From Branchipolynoe longqiensis (taxonomy: Eukaryota > Annelida > Polychaeta > Phyllodocida > Polynoidae), in contig CM059190.1 of NCBI GenBank assembly GCA_030323885.1, positions 83,134,709 to 83,198,708 of the forward strand: 64,000 nt of DNA. The letters run 5' to 3'. The position numbers and the translations under genes were made by a program. Below, one piece after another: positions 1 to 11,470 of the stretch (its first letter is position 1; every line of letters begins with the position of its first letter). The notes beneath the pieces were generated by a model. That model worked only from the letters and a program-made list of their open reading frames with translations, had not been told where the DNA came from and made no database searches.

Positions 1-870
1 AGCGTTATTAAGGCTACCGCCACATTGGCGGCGATATTAATAGTTATATTTTCGAATCGACGAATGTAATGTAAACAAAATCGCCCTCGACACCACCGCA
101 TCGACGTCCCATTCCATACTGGCGGCGCGCGGCGGTATTGTTTACTGTACGTGATGGTCCGCATTGAATAGATTTGGCCCCGAATCGGTCACCTAACCTG
201 CCACGTTAATCGCTCCTGGCCTCAAGTGTGGAGTTAGTGAAGGCGATGTGTAACCCATGCCGAGGCGGTAGCCTAACCCGCGCACATACATTGACACTTT
301 GGCCGCTAACCCGGGAAATCCGCACGACGCGTGGGTTACGAGCCCTAACCCAGACTCTTACATTTGGCCCCAGGTGGCAAGAGCAAGCAGTCATGTGCAA
401 GTCGACGCGCCAAAACGCGGCGGAGCAACAACAAAAACACCCGACAAAAAACTGTGATAATCTTTCTTCTTTTCTTTTTTATGGAAAGAAATCAACAACA
501 AAAATAGAGGCTACAAACTCAATTTCGGGGCAGGAAATCTAATTTTCAACAGTCGCTGTAAGTGACGGGCTGCTTCAGCAATGTGGCATGGTTCATTCGT
601 TTAGTTTTGTATGTGTGTGGAACTATAATCTAACAGCAGGCTTCTTCTGTATTTTTGGGAAGGAAATATTCGTGGGAGGCAAGTCATGTTTCAATACTGA
701 CGAACTGGTCTTCCAGGACGTAGATTGTTACCATATATTTAGAGCTCACACATCTTTTAAAACAAATAAAAGATAACAATATGGTGGTGTGGCATGCCGT
801 ATAATATATGTGCCAGTAAAAACAAAACCCACCTAGCAGGAAATGCAATAGTGACAGATATTCCATTATT
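1..870. other. No recognisable feature
   Basis: Only short chance open frames are present. They have no recognisable motif and their composition looks random. I see no repeat shared with the rest of the window. Confidence 0.5.
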
Positions 871-902
871 TTATTATATAATAATAAATAATAATAATAC
901 TA
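871..902. repeat. (TAA)n-like microsatellite
   Basis: An imperfect run of TAA/TAATAA units in an AT-rich stretch. Confidence 0.7.
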
Positions 903-1984
903 ATAGTAACACTATAACATGGTGCAATGTGTAGTGCATTCAATCTACATACGGTATGCTTGTGTTAATAAATTGACAATTGGCGCATAATTTCCGAATT
1001 GTGGTTGATTCGATGAGGGGAGCCGGGTACCCACCACGCCCGAAGCGGGCAGGACGAACATCACCGTAACTGACACCTCCCCGGCCTCCAGCCATTAGGT
1101 TTCGCTTGGCCGTTGGACTATCAACTTTACCACACCCACCCACCCTCTATTTTAAGGACTACTTCGTAGGGGTCAACTCTGATGGCCTCAGAGCACCCGG
1201 CGATCGGGGAGGCCCCCGTTGACATCGATGCCGTCGACTGACTCCCCCCGTTGTACCTTCATAACATGCAAATAAATTAACCTTTCCCCCACTCAGTTTA
1301 CGGCTTGCCTCATTCGAATCAGTGTTGGTTTGAACACTATTTAAGATTCTTTTAGAGATATTTGGGCATCAGAATAAACTAGGATGATAATAACAAGAAC
1401 GGGATACCATATTCTGGATCAAAGTGCCAGAATATTGTAGGTAAATAAAATTAAAGTGAACCGATATAGCTCGCCGAGACAGGACCGTTCTCTGACAAAT
1501 GCTCTCCAATCATAACTTTACACTGTTTTTCTGTATATGGGGAAGAGTACTGAGGCTGGTGCTCCTGATGTTTTGAAAATAACTAGGGGAGAGTGGAGAG
1601 AATGGAGAGTAAAACTTAGGTATTCATTTTTTTTTTAGAGTAGGATATATTATACAGGAAATATATTTGCTATAACGTAAAATATTAGTTAGTACAAGTT
1701 GATTGCACAATTTACTTATAGTGAATATTCAGAAGCACATAGAGCCTACAGGAGGGGAAAATGTTTGAATTGTTAACATAAAAAGGAAAGCACCCAAAGG
1801 GAGGTGAACTTCCAACTTACAGATTACAAGTCCGACACCCTGCCATCAAATGACAACACAATCGACCCCTCCTCATCTTTAACAACAAAGATCAATTACA
1901 GCGCACATTCGGTGATTGTATCTAATGCTACATAATTCCCCACTGTTAAATATAAGGTAGGCCTACATATATCAGTCCATCTCA
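903..1984. other. No gene seen; partial dispersed repeat
   Basis: No coding signal. A GC-rich block lies at about 1000-1260. The stretch around 1465-1575 resembles 54525-54650: both contain the word GACAAATGCTCTC and, further on, a GGGGA.GAGT.CTGA motif. This suggests two old copies of one uncharacterised repeat. Confidence 0.35.
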
Positions 1985-2272
1985 TAATACCGACCCCACC
2001 GCCCCCACCCACCCACACGGGGGAGCCTGAGGACTATCACGTGTATATATATAGATGTAAACAATAACCATACTCATAGAGGTGGAAAATGAAATCACCA
2101 AAATCCAGCAAACGGCAACGGAAATAGCTCTATATGGGCACCACCATTTGTATGCTCGTATATAATCGCATATAAACCAAAATCCAGCAAACAGGAACGG
2201 GAATATCTCATTGAGCTTTGCTATGCAGCAAACAGGCTGGACGACAGCGATTGGTTAATAATATCCTATTCG

Positions 2273-2438
2273 CTTAATACCTTGACGGCGCTCCACGGCA
2301 GAGTAGCGCATGCCGAATCGAGGAACAACTACACTGGTCCCTCGCTACAGATCTTCCATATATGGTGCAATGACGTCACCGGGACCAGTGTATGTGTTCC
2401 TTCGCGCTACTCTGCAGCGAGGCTGTCAAGGCATTAAG
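2273..2438. mobile_element. Small inverted-repeat element nested in the foldback arm
   Basis: The ends are inverted: CTTAATACCTTGACGGC on the left and a matching GTCAAGGCATTAAG on the right. CACTGGTCCC and GGGACCAGTG face each other further in. The word CAGCGATTGGTTAA occurs just before the insert (2245-2258) and again just after it (2470-2483), which looks like a duplicated target. The interior is non-coding. Confidence 0.6.
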
Positions 2439-2482
2439 TCCATTTAGGCCCAATTGACGGTATTCGCCTCAGCGATTGGTTA

Positions 2483-3093
2483 AGGCCCAGTCAGACCTTA
2501 CCGTACTGAGTACCGGACACCACAAAGAATTGTCTAGTCCGGTGGTGTCCGGTGTCGAACTGTTGCAACGGCCACCAGACAAAACTGACGCTAAACAGAC
2601 AAGAAACATACATTAACAAATAGCCAACGGACGAGAACCAGACGAGAACCGGATGGCAAATGAGTGTCAAACGGATGGACTAGACACCAAACGGACACCA
2701 AACGGACACCAACCAGATGCCAACCGGACACCAACCGGACACCTACCTGACTGTTCATGGATGCGCCAAAATCCGACACACCGAATTCCCACAGCACCGT
2801 CAACAGACTCTTCAGGATACAAACTGGACACCTAACGGATGAGTAACAGACATGAAATGGATAAAACAGACTAAACGGACTTAAAACGGACACCAACCGA
2901 ACACTTCAGTCCGGTGGTGTCCGGTACAAGTTTTGTGCATGTCCAAAACTTGTACCGGACACTGCCGGACACCACCAGACAGATAACGGACAAGCCGGAT
3001 ACCAGCCGTATATAAACCGTACATTGCGGTATTTCACCAGACAGTGTCTGTTTTCTATCCGGTTCCTCAATCCAGTGAGGTCTGACTGGGGCT
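2483..3093. mobile_element. PIF/Harbinger-like MITE, family 1 copy a
   Basis: Inverted ends AGGCCCAGTCAGACCT and its complement at 3078-3093, flanked by TTA and TAA. The interior is a run of short related words (AAACGGAC, CGGACACC) and is non-coding. A second copy lies at 33240-33943 with the same ends and body. The 3-bp TWA-type target duplication suggests PIF/Harbinger mobilisation; no transposase is present. TTAA, giving a piggyBac- or Kolobok-like target, is an alternative reading at this copy only. Confidence 0.75.
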
Positions 3094-4288
3094 TAAATAA
3101 TATGTCAAAACAAATGGCCGCTGCCATAGAATTCGCCGATACGCGCATTGCAAAATTTCCATTTCATTCAAAATTAAAAGAAATAAACAAGAATTTGGTA
3201 TAAACATGGATGCACAAATGCAATATTAATAGTTGATTCTGCGGAAACGACGGCAGTATTCCATTATCACGACTGCGACTCGGGTCACCTGAGTTGCTAG
3301 AATTTCAAATCGAACACCGCGAGTGGAATAACAAAATTACACACGCAATCATGAAATAATTTTCTGTAGTTATATCGGGGGGTCGGTCCTAAGCATTGCT
3401 TATTCATATTACATAATATGAATAAGCAATGCTTAGGACCAACCCACCGATATAACTACAGCAAAGTATTTTATGATTTTTGTTTACTCCACTCGCAGTG
3501 TTCAATTTGAAATTCTATCAACTCGGGTGACCCGAATACGGCCGTCGTTTCCGCGGAGTAAACTATTAATATTTCATTTGTGCATCCATGTTTATATTGT
3601 ATTTGTGCATCCATGTTTATGCCAAATTGTTCTTTATTTCTTTTAATTTTGAATAAAATCGTTAATGCGTTAAGCCAATCGCTGTCATCCACCCTGTTTG
3701 GTGCATAGCTAAGCTCGACGAGCGGTTTCCGTTTGCTGGATTTTGATTATTCTGTTATTCAACACGAGCTTACAAATGGCGGCGCCCATAGAGGCCTATT
3801 TCCGTTTCCGGTTGCTGGATTTTGACGAAATCCTCTGTGGGTATTGTTTATGTATATATTGTTTATGTATATGTATATATATGTACACGTGTTAGTCATT
3901 AGCCTCCCCGTGGGTGGGTCGGTATTATTAACACTTTAGAACTAACTAACTACTTAGCACTCAATACAGAGCAATTATAGTCCATAGACTTAATAGTTCT
4001 ATTTATCCACTTTGTAAATAATGACATTGGCCTAATCACCTGACAACAGCCAAAGCCGGTTTCGCTGTTTCCGCCGACACCCAGTTTCCGGTACGCATCG
4101 CTTCTGCGCATGCATCAATATCGAACAGCATCGTCACTAACCTTATAAATTTAATATAATATTTTTGGTAAAAATGTTTTCTATATGTGTACCAAGCGAT
4201 TTGTTTCTAGGTGGTGTGGTTTTAGAAATATTTCACTTTTTCTGTATTTTCTGTATGAAGATTGCTCACGACCATTGACAATGCCTTG

Positions 4289-4291
<3 letters not shown>

Positions 4292-4326
<35 letters not shown>
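4292..4326. repeat. (CT)n microsatellite
   Basis: An uninterrupted CT dinucleotide run of about 35 bases. Confidence 0.95.
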
Positions 4327-4328
<2 letters not shown>

Positions 4329-4894
4329 CTTTTCATTTTTACACAGGCACACAGAGGAAAGGACCATCTAGCTCTCAGCCCAAGCAGATTAGTTGGGAGG
4401 GAGGGATGATTCAAATAGCAGACGTAAAAGAGATCTGATCAACCAGCAGGGGAGGAATGAATTAAATTTTGAATCGACCTCCGGAAGTTAACTTCAACCA
4501 GGGTTACCAAATGCTCTACTGCACTTGGGATCTATGGTTAGCATCTCTATGGAGTCCGTCGTCAAAGCTTTGAATTATGCATGTTACCGGCAACATGGAC
4601 CATAATCACTATAATTTTTTGTATATACCTTTCACGATGTACACTCATAGGAACCGCCCATTACACCCAGCTTTGTCGGTCTGTCAGGGTGGTTTCAGTT
4701 ACGGTACTTGGGTGACTGAAGGAGGTTGCAACAAGGAGCAATATTAATTGGAGGCAGTCTCATATTGGTAAATGTTCGTCTCAAAGTTGCTTGGCTTGTC
4801 TTGGAGCGTAGGAGCAGCCTTCAGATGAATGGAAGTGGATTTTCTAAGGGCCTCGTTCAAGGTCTTCATCCCCCATCAGAATCACGAGGAGTTA

Positions 4895-5060
4895 TGGACA
4901 AGGGCGGCCGATGGTGGTCAGAGCGTGGTGGTCGGGATGTACAGAGTAGTAAATAAGTATGTAATAACAATAATAATATAATTCCCTTCTGCGCCTTTAT
5001 ACTCGCATACTACTCATACATCACATATATAACTTGCACAATTGAATAAGGCAAAGAGCA
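4895..5060 (+). repeat. Direct repeat unit 1
   Basis: Begins GGACAAGGGCGGCCGATGG and runs to the AATTGAATAAGGCAAAG region. The same sequence, moderately diverged, recurs at 5818-5986. A SINE and a MITE lie between the two copies. Confidence 0.75.
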
Positions 5061-5062
5061 CT

Positions 5063-5309
5063 GGGCGAGGTGGCCGAATCGGTAGAGCACAGGCCTCCAG
5101 TGCGGGACCCTGGTACTCGGCATTATTAAGCATACAAGGACTGGTGTACTCAGTGTGAGGATAATGTGACTGAGTGAGATATCAGGTCATGGTGCCGGCG
5201 GTCTGGTCTCCCAGCACAATAAAATCGTCATATTTGCGCACTGTCACAAATCGGTACCCGTCCTGATTACCTTAGATGTTGCCAGGATGTAAAACCCCAA
5301 CAACCAAAA
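5063..5309 (+). mobile_element. SINE, subfamily B head, internally deleted
   Basis: The tRNA-like A box region GGTGGCCGAATCGG is followed directly by the body (CTCGGCATTATTAAG), so the B box and the start of the body are deleted. The rest of the body and the 3' tail (TTAGATGTTGCCAGGATGT, then a CCAACAACC end) match other copies. Non-coding; such elements are transcribed by RNA polymerase III and moved by a LINE. Confidence 0.85.
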
Positions 5310-5346
5310 TTCTCCGATGCAAATGAATATGGGAGCGCGTCTGTTA

Positions 5347-5815
5347 AGGCCGTAGGCACTTTACCGGATTGAGGAAACGGATTGAAACGGAACAAAGTCC
5401 GTTGCTATCTGGCAAATTCTGGTTTGTGTCCGTTGCATATCCATTGATATCTGTTGATATCCGTTGATATCCAGACCGATCCGTTACAAGTTTTAGCATG
5501 CACACAACTCCCCATTACCCGTCCGTTCCTGTCTGTTACCGTCCATTACGATCTGTTCCCATCCGTTATATATCCATTACGCGTCCATTGCCGTTCGCTA
5601 TAGTTCTTTTTGCGTACTGAATTGTCCGTTGATCATTAGATACGTTATCAACCGTTACCATTCATTACCATGTGCTACTTGTCAGTTACCGTCTGTTACC
5701 CGTCCATTACCATCCGTAACAAAATCGATACATTTCAAGTCCGAATCACACCGGATTAGAATATTTTTGATCATTTCAATCCGTTTCCTCAATACGGTGA
5801 AGTGTGACAGGGCCT
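5347..5815. mobile_element. PIF/Harbinger-like MITE, family 2
   Basis: Long inverted ends (about 40 bp) with AGGCC...CACTT.ACCGGATTGAGG on the left and the complement on the right, flanked by TTA on both sides. The interior repeats TCCGTT and CCGTTAC words. The subterminal GATTGAGGAAACGG resembles the right end of family 1. Confidence 0.75.
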
Positions 5816-5817
5816 TT

Positions 5818-5986
5818 AGGGACAAGGGCGGCCGATGGCGGCGCCACCAGTCGGAGCGTGGTGGTGAGGATGCACAGAGTAATGAATAATTATATAATAA
5901 CAATAATAATAGAATTCCTTTCCGCGCATTTATGCTCACATAATACTCATACACCACATACATAACTTACACAATTGAACAAGGCA
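5818..5986 (+). repeat. Direct repeat unit 2
   Basis: Second copy of 4895-5060, starting right after the 3' target duplication of the MITE at 5347-5815. Confidence 0.75.
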
Positions 5987-6127
5987 AAGGGTAGCCTTGG
6001 GCCGAACTTTCGTCACGGCTATTACTTCAGTGAGCCTTTCAAATCGACATCCGGATCCATGCCCTTATCCGGGTCTGCGGGCTCTTTTCCCCTCATCCAC
6101 TCACCCACCCATCCATTCGTCTGGACG

Positions 6128-7115
6128 CTAAAGCTAGGATTCCTTACACGCGGTATGTGGCATGCGGCATGCGGCATGCGGCATGCGGCATGCGGCATGC
6201 GGCATGCGGCATGCGGCATGCATACGGGATGGGTCCTTTCACCCACACCCACACCCACAGTGTCAGGTTTCCTCACCACTGTTCTCTATGGCAAACGCAG
6301 CAGCATTCGCATTCGCATTCGCATGCCGCACCGATTGCTACATGGACCGATTCAGTTCGCATTCGCATTCGCATGCCGCGTGTAAGGAATGACCCCCATT
6401 GACTTACAGGCGTTTCCATTTTTTGCCACATTCGCATTCGCATGCCGCATGCCGCATGTAAGGAATGTAGCCTTAAGCTGAGATTCCTTCTACGCGGTAT
6501 GCGGCATGCAGCATGCGGCATGCGGCATGCGGTATGCGAATGGGAAGATTCCTTCTATGTGGTATGCAGCATGCGGTATGCGGCACACGACTGGCTATAT
6601 TTAAAAAATAAAAATAAACAAGTATACTCCATACTGCACTGTATATGGCCTAATATGGCATGTATATCTATGTAACTATTGGTACATCACCTCGAGGTTC
6701 CTACCTTTATAATTACCAAATTATAGGTAAGTATTCATATTTTTGTTGCTCTGGTAGCATTTTTACCAACCCGAACCCCCACCACCACCACTACCATATG
6801 TTTCCAATCAGCACCCTTGTGCGTGACCGTTCCATAATGCTCTGTCGCCTCTCCTCGTCTAAACCTAATGGACAAGTGCGACTGATGTTTCTGTTCGCAC
6901 CCCATGTGCTGCATGCCGCATGCCGCACCGATCGCTACAGGGACCGATCGAGTTGTCACATTCGCATTCGCATTCGCATTCGCATTCGCATTCGCATTCG
7001 CATACCGCATGTAAAGGTTGTAGCCCATTGACTTCAAGGCGTTTCGATTTTTTGCCGCATTCGCATTCGCATACCGCATGCCGCATACCGCGTGTAAGGA
7101 ATCTTAGCTTTAATG
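6128..7115. mobile_element. Inverted-repeat element filled with GCATGCG and CGCATT arrays
   Basis: The outer ends are inverted copies of AAAGCTAGGATTCCTTACAC. Inside are repeated internal copies of the same TTCCTTACACGCGG end in both orientations, heptamer arrays of GGCATGC, hexamer arrays of CGCATT, and two short palindromes containing CGATYGCTACA and GGACCGAT. At least two nested or tandem modules are present. The open frames here are translated repeats and not genes. A diverged relative lies at 28142-28431. Confidence 0.65.
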
Positions 7116-7384
7116 CTTTCAATGAGCCTCCAGCATGCCTCACACAATCACAGCCGCACAGCAAATCCGCGGCTCTCCAACAACCCCCGCCACCCACCCC
7201 ACCCCACCCCACCCACACCCACACATACACTCACTCCCGTCACATTAGAATTCCACGCATTTCTTTGTGTCAATCCTTTTATTTATTTATTTATTTATAT
7301 TTTGTGTATGAATGCTCTCATCCAAGGCAGCTAATTCTGCTTACGCGTCGCTGAGAGTTTCAAGCCCGGCTCACACTACCAGAT

Positions 7385-7537
7385 AATCCTGTTGTATTCA
7401 ATGATGGAGGTGGCCCTGGTGAAGTTTGTTGCATCGGGGTGCATTCTGCAAATGTACTTGGAAACCGATGCAATAGATTTCCATACGAATGACATAGCAA
7501 ACAATTAGCACTGGAATATACATATACCAGTGACAAT

Positions 7538-7573
<36 letters not shown>

Positions 7574-7770
7574 GAATCCTGTTGTATTCAATGATGTAGG
7601 TGGCCCTGGTGAAGTTTGTTGCATCGGGGTGCATTCTGCAAATGTACTTGGAAACCGATGCAATAGATTTCCATACAAATGACATAGCAAACAATTAGCA
7701 CTGGAATATACATATACCAGTGACAATTATTTTATATATATATATATTTATATATATATATATATATATG
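7385..7770 (+). repeat. 190-bp tandem duplication
   Basis: A 190-bp unit beginning AATCCTGTTGTATTCAATG at 7385 is repeated from 7575 with only a few differences. Each copy ends in a (TA)n run of variable length. No coding capacity. Confidence 0.9.
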
Positions 7771-8414
7771 TGAAATATAAGAATTATATGACAATAAATT
7801 CGCGGAAGTATCGATCCATTGTTTATAGCACGGCCAGAGTACGTAGATATGTAATTTTTCACATTTTCACTTTAACATGAAATCATACAAGCATACTTTT
7901 GATACATGTTGTGGGATATGTTAGATACATGTAGCATTGCTAATATGCTTAAACACACAAAGCAACAATACTATTTGACTTTCTAGGGGGAAAAAGAAGG
8001 AATTAATTATCTGCATTGTAATGTGGAAACCAAATACTTGCAGTACCCAGTTTCACAGAATGGCCCATATACAACAATACAGATTTGACACTCCATGATT
8101 ATAACCAATTTTATTCTAAGGACAATTACTGAAAATGAAATGGTATGAGTTAAAAACATTAAACGAAAATAAAAGTACTAAACTAATGCATATCTAACAC
8201 TAGCACATATATAGGTGGGGATTGCCAATTCCCTAATACCTTAATGTGGAATTCAGCCGTCGAGTGACGCAAATTGTAATTGGATTCGCCTTACAATTCT
8301 TAGGTTAGGCCCCCCCAGTGCCTTGCCAATATCACTCGCCATCGCTGAGTTCTGACTATGGCCGCCAGGGGAAATGAGGGCGCATGGAGAGGGGTGGGGA
8401 CTGCCGTCCTTATA
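7771..8414. other. No gene seen
   Basis: AT-rich sequence without a recognised repeat, apart from the TA tract at its left end. Confidence 0.4.
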
Positions 8415-8770
8415 TTAAAGTTGCATAGTCCGATGGGATTTGAGTTTTTGTCATTTTCTGAGATAAATATATTAGGTTAATCGTTATAATCTATTTTACT
8501 CTAGTTTGAAGTAACTTTTATTTTGAATGGCTAATGTTTTAGATATTTAAACTTAACAAATACAACATTAATTCTGGCAAGTACACCAAAACTCTGACCA
8601 AATAGGCTCTTCAGTAACATGTTCTAGTAAACTGAATTTGTATTCCCTTCTATGTGGCAAAAGAATGCTTAATAAATGCAGCAGTATCGAAGTTAGATAT
8701 GTAGAATTAAATCCAAGTCAGTGTCTTAGTTTTGAAAATGTGACACTTCCATCGGACTGTGCGACTTTAA
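8415..8770 (+). mobile_element. MITE of the TTAAAGTTGCATAGTCCGA family, copy 1
   Basis: Inverted ends TAAAGTTGCATAGTCCGATG and CATCGGACTGTGCGACTTTA. The interior is AT-rich and non-coding and includes TTTTGTCATTTTCTGAGAT. The same ends and interior occur at 25030-25382 (reversed), 25854-26310 (broken), 34220-34562 and 62090-62375 (truncated). Confidence 0.8.
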
Positions 8771-9609
8771 GGACATTCAAGTGAGGTTTATCGACTAGTG
8801 TGGGGAAGGCTTGTGTTTTGTAGCTGGTTCCCTGTCGTCCATAATTCTGTAAAATATGGCCTCCCTACTTGAATTCTGCCATCAATAAAAGGTCACCTAC
8901 TTTCTGATATATACTGCCAGCATTAGAAAGTCGTGGGAATCGTGGTCGGGCGTATAATTGAGAAACGGGTTCGATCCTTGCCTTTAAAAATGCATACAGA
9001 GCTCACCTGGTTATTCAGGCCCAAAACCTGGCACTGCAAATATATAATACGACCTGCTGAACGACCCATTGACTTCGCCCTCTCTCATGCCTGCTCTCTC
9101 CCTGCGTGTCCGCGCCCCCTACCCATGAACCCCTCCCCCCCCCCCATCCACATTTGACAAAACAACTATTATAACTCAATGACTCGAGAATCACTACCCC
9201 ATCTTTAGACCCATTACCACCACTACATAACTACATCTTCAACCAGCAATGCACACAATATAAACCACTATACATGCACAACATGGCACTATTTAAAGAC
9301 TAACCGTTATTAAAACCAAATCTAACTGATATACACACACAGCATATGATTTAACCACTAGTGTACATTACTGCACACTCTATCTTGATGCATATAGATA
9401 CCTTGCACTATGTTCAGTACATATGCTGTACACTATGCAGCATAGGCTGCTCCCCCACTTTCTTTTATGTTCAGAATGGGTTGTGCTGCATACAATGCAA
9501 CATATTCCACTTCCACTATGTACAGATGAAATGCGACCACTCCGACGGCTGGAAGACCAGTGCCCCGGCGCTGACAAAATATGTATTCAGATGAATAAAA
9601 ATATTTACC
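8771..9609. other. No gene seen
   Basis: Two short open frames lack recognisable motifs. The stretch 9360-9500 repeats the words CACTATG and ATGCAGCAT loosely but forms no clear array. Confidence 0.4.
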
Positions 9610-9633
9610 AAAAAAAAAAAAAAAAAAAAAAAA
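9610..9633 (+). repeat. Poly(A) run
   Basis: 24 consecutive A after AATAAAAATATTTACC. It could be the tail of a retroposed sequence, but the upstream sequence is not recognised. Confidence 0.85.
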
Positions 9634-9670
9634 CTACGTACATTGTGCAGGTTGGGCTTAATTCACATTT

Positions 9671-9926
9671 GAGCCTGTCTCAAAAGGTGCTAACTCTTCG
9701 TTTTTTTTGTCCATTGTAACGATTGACACAAAACAGCACAGAAACGGTTACATTGAAAACACAAGGACATTTGCTTCAAATCGATATCTATTCTACTGGG
9801 ATTATGAAACACCATGTAAAAAACAAATCAGGTTATCCTGAGTAAATGCATAAGTAGATAGTATGTAGATCGTTACAATGGACACAGTTTTGTCCCATAT
9901 TGCTTAGCACCTTTTGAGACAGTCTC
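9671..9926. mobile_element. Inverted-repeat MITE
   Basis: Ends GAGCCTGTCTCAAAAGGTGC and the inverted GCACCTTTTGAGACAGTCTC. Complementarity continues through CCATTGTAACG and CGTTACAATGG. ATTT precedes and follows the element and may be the target duplication. Non-coding. Confidence 0.75.
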
Positions 9927-9967
9927 ATTTACAAGTCAATTTGATGATCAGATAAACATTGTTTACG

Positions 9968-10272
9968 ACCGTGCGTGGTGGCCGAATCGGTAGAGATGGG
10001 GAGTTCGTTTCCCGGTCAAGTCAAACCAATGACTTATGAAATTGATACTTGTCGCTTCCTAGCCTGGCGCTCGGCATTAATAGGATAGCGCAAGGACTGG
10101 TTATCTAAGTCTCTGGACAATGCGACTGAGTGTGATATTGGGTCATGGTGCCGGAAGCTTGATTTCCGAGTGGGGCAGCACTATAAAATCACTACGAGTG
10201 CACATTGTCACAAGTCGGTGCCCATCCTGATATTACCTTAGATGTTGCCAGGACATAAAACTCCAACAACCA
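9968..10272 (+). mobile_element. SINE, subfamily B head
   Basis: Head GTGGTGGCCGAATCGGTAGA with a B-like box TTCGTTTCCCGGTCAAGTC, then the common body (CTTCCTAGCCTGGCGCTCGG and so on) and tail (CCTTAGATGTTGCCAGGACA). Confidence 0.9.
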
Positions 10273-10586
10273 GCCAATAACATTGTTTCCGTGACCAGAA
10301 TAGGTCTACTAGTATGTGTTATAAGTGTGCCACCTGAATATTTGTAATTACACATATGAGTGTTACAATTCCAGCGGCGAGGACTGTAGTGACGCGCATT
10401 CAACGCCCCAGGTGATTTGCCCATGGACAGGTAGGCGTAGGTAGATTGATTACATCAGGTACATTCCAGAAATGCAGGTTCGAAACCCGCTCTAGGCGCA
10501 ATGTTCTATTCGTTTGCTAAGAACTTTCCACACAAGAGGACTTATGACACTGACCATTTATCCTGTCGTTTCTTGTCTAAGATTTT

Positions 10587-10660
10587 GGGGGGGGGGGGGG
10601 GGGGGGTTGCGTCCTGGCAACAGCCACGGTCATATCAGGACGGGTACTGAATTATGACAC
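10587..10660 (-). mobile_element. G20 run joined to a SINE 3' tail
   Basis: Twenty G residues (10587-10606) are followed by a reverse-oriented SINE tail containing CGTCCTGGCAACAGC and TCATATCAGGACGGGTAC. Only the 3' end of the SINE is present. Confidence 0.7.
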
Positions 10661-10870
10661 TAATGTTGCCATATCACTGTAGTACTTGTGTGTGCGTATC
10701 CGGAATCCAAAGTGCTATTTACTGGATTTGTGTATTTACCCGTTCACATTAATACATAGATTGACATACCAGACGAGATGGCCGAATGAGTTTTTGTTGT
10801 TGTTGGTATATTAGTTGTTTAAGCAGGGGAAATTTCAATCACGGACAATTGGTCTTCCTCATTCCACTGC

Positions 10871-11029
10871 TCCTTGCCCTATCCTAATAATGCCAAGCGC
10901 CTGGCTAGGAAACAACAAGTATCAATGTTTACGTCATTGGTTTGACTCGACCAGGGTTGGAACCCACAACCCCATGGTCTACCAACACGGGAGACAGACG
11001 CTCTAATTCATTCGGCCACCCTGTCTGGT
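10871..11029 (-). mobile_element. SINE head and early body, minus strand
   Basis: Read on the minus strand it has the subfamily A head (CAGGGTGGCCGAATGAATTA), the B box (GGTTCCAACCCTGGTCGAGTC) and the body up to CCTTGGCGCTTGGC-like sequence. The 3' body is missing. It abuts a plus-strand SINE head-to-head. Confidence 0.85.
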
Positions 11030-11470
11030 TAAGCGTCGATCTCCTGTTTTGGGAGATCGGCGGATCCGAACCCATGGGTTCATGGGGTCGAACCCTGGTT
11101 GAGTCAAAGCAATGACTAACAAATTTATACTTATCGCTTCCTAGCCAGGGACCCGGCATTATTAGGATAGGACAAGGACTGGTTGACTCAGTGTCAGGAT
11201 AATGTGACTGAGTGGGATATCAGGTCATGGTACAACAGCTGAAAGTAATAATACAATGGGAACCATGAGACTATTACTGTCTAGCGGCGAAAGCAAGTCA
11301 TTAGACTTAACCGTTATGGGCAGCATAAATACACCATCACCAACAAAAAAAAAGGTGCTGGCCTTCTGGTCTCCCAGTGGGGCCGCACTATAAAGTTGCC
11401 ATGCGTGCAAAATGTCACAAGTCAATACCCGTCCAAATATGACTTAGCTGTTGATAGGACGTAAAGCAAC
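11028..11470 (+). mobile_element. SINE, subfamily A, carrying a 122-bp insert
   Basis: The head starts inside the anticodon-side region (CGATCTCCTGTTTTGGGAGA). The B box GGTCGAACCCTGGTTGAGTC and the body follow. The body breaks at 11231 after TCATGGT and resumes at 11354 with GGTGCTGGCC. The tail ends GATAGGACGTAAAGCAACAAC. Confidence 0.85.
11232..11353 (-). mobile_element. Unclassified ~122-bp element inserted in a SINE
   Basis: Its complement starts with nine T, then reads GGTGATGGTGTATTTATGC and CCCATAACGGTTAAGTC. Related sequence lies inside another SINE at 44147-44276 and at 62602-62653. The GGT at both edges may be a short target duplication. Non-coding. I do not recognise the family. 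Confidence 0.6.

Larger units (their letters stand above)
1985..3928. mobile_element. Large palindromic (foldback) element with nested insertions
   Basis: The outer ends are inverted copies: AATACCGACCC near 1986 and GGGTCGGTATT at 3917-3927. The arms match inward through several landmarks, including the words TCCAGCAAAC and GCTGGATTTT, AGCGATTGG and CCAATCGCTGTC, and CATGGATGCAC and GTGCATCCATG. They meet in a near-perfect palindrome at about 3363-3470 centred on the CATATTACATAATATG stretch. The left arm is interrupted by a small inverted-repeat insert (2259-2469) and a larger MITE (2483-3093), so these are younger. No transposase is present. It could be a foldback transposon or an inverted duplication of a longer repeat. 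Confidence 0.65.

Noticed and set aside
228..542. 104-residue frame near the left edge
   Set aside because: Low-complexity and without motif; no splice or promoter support.
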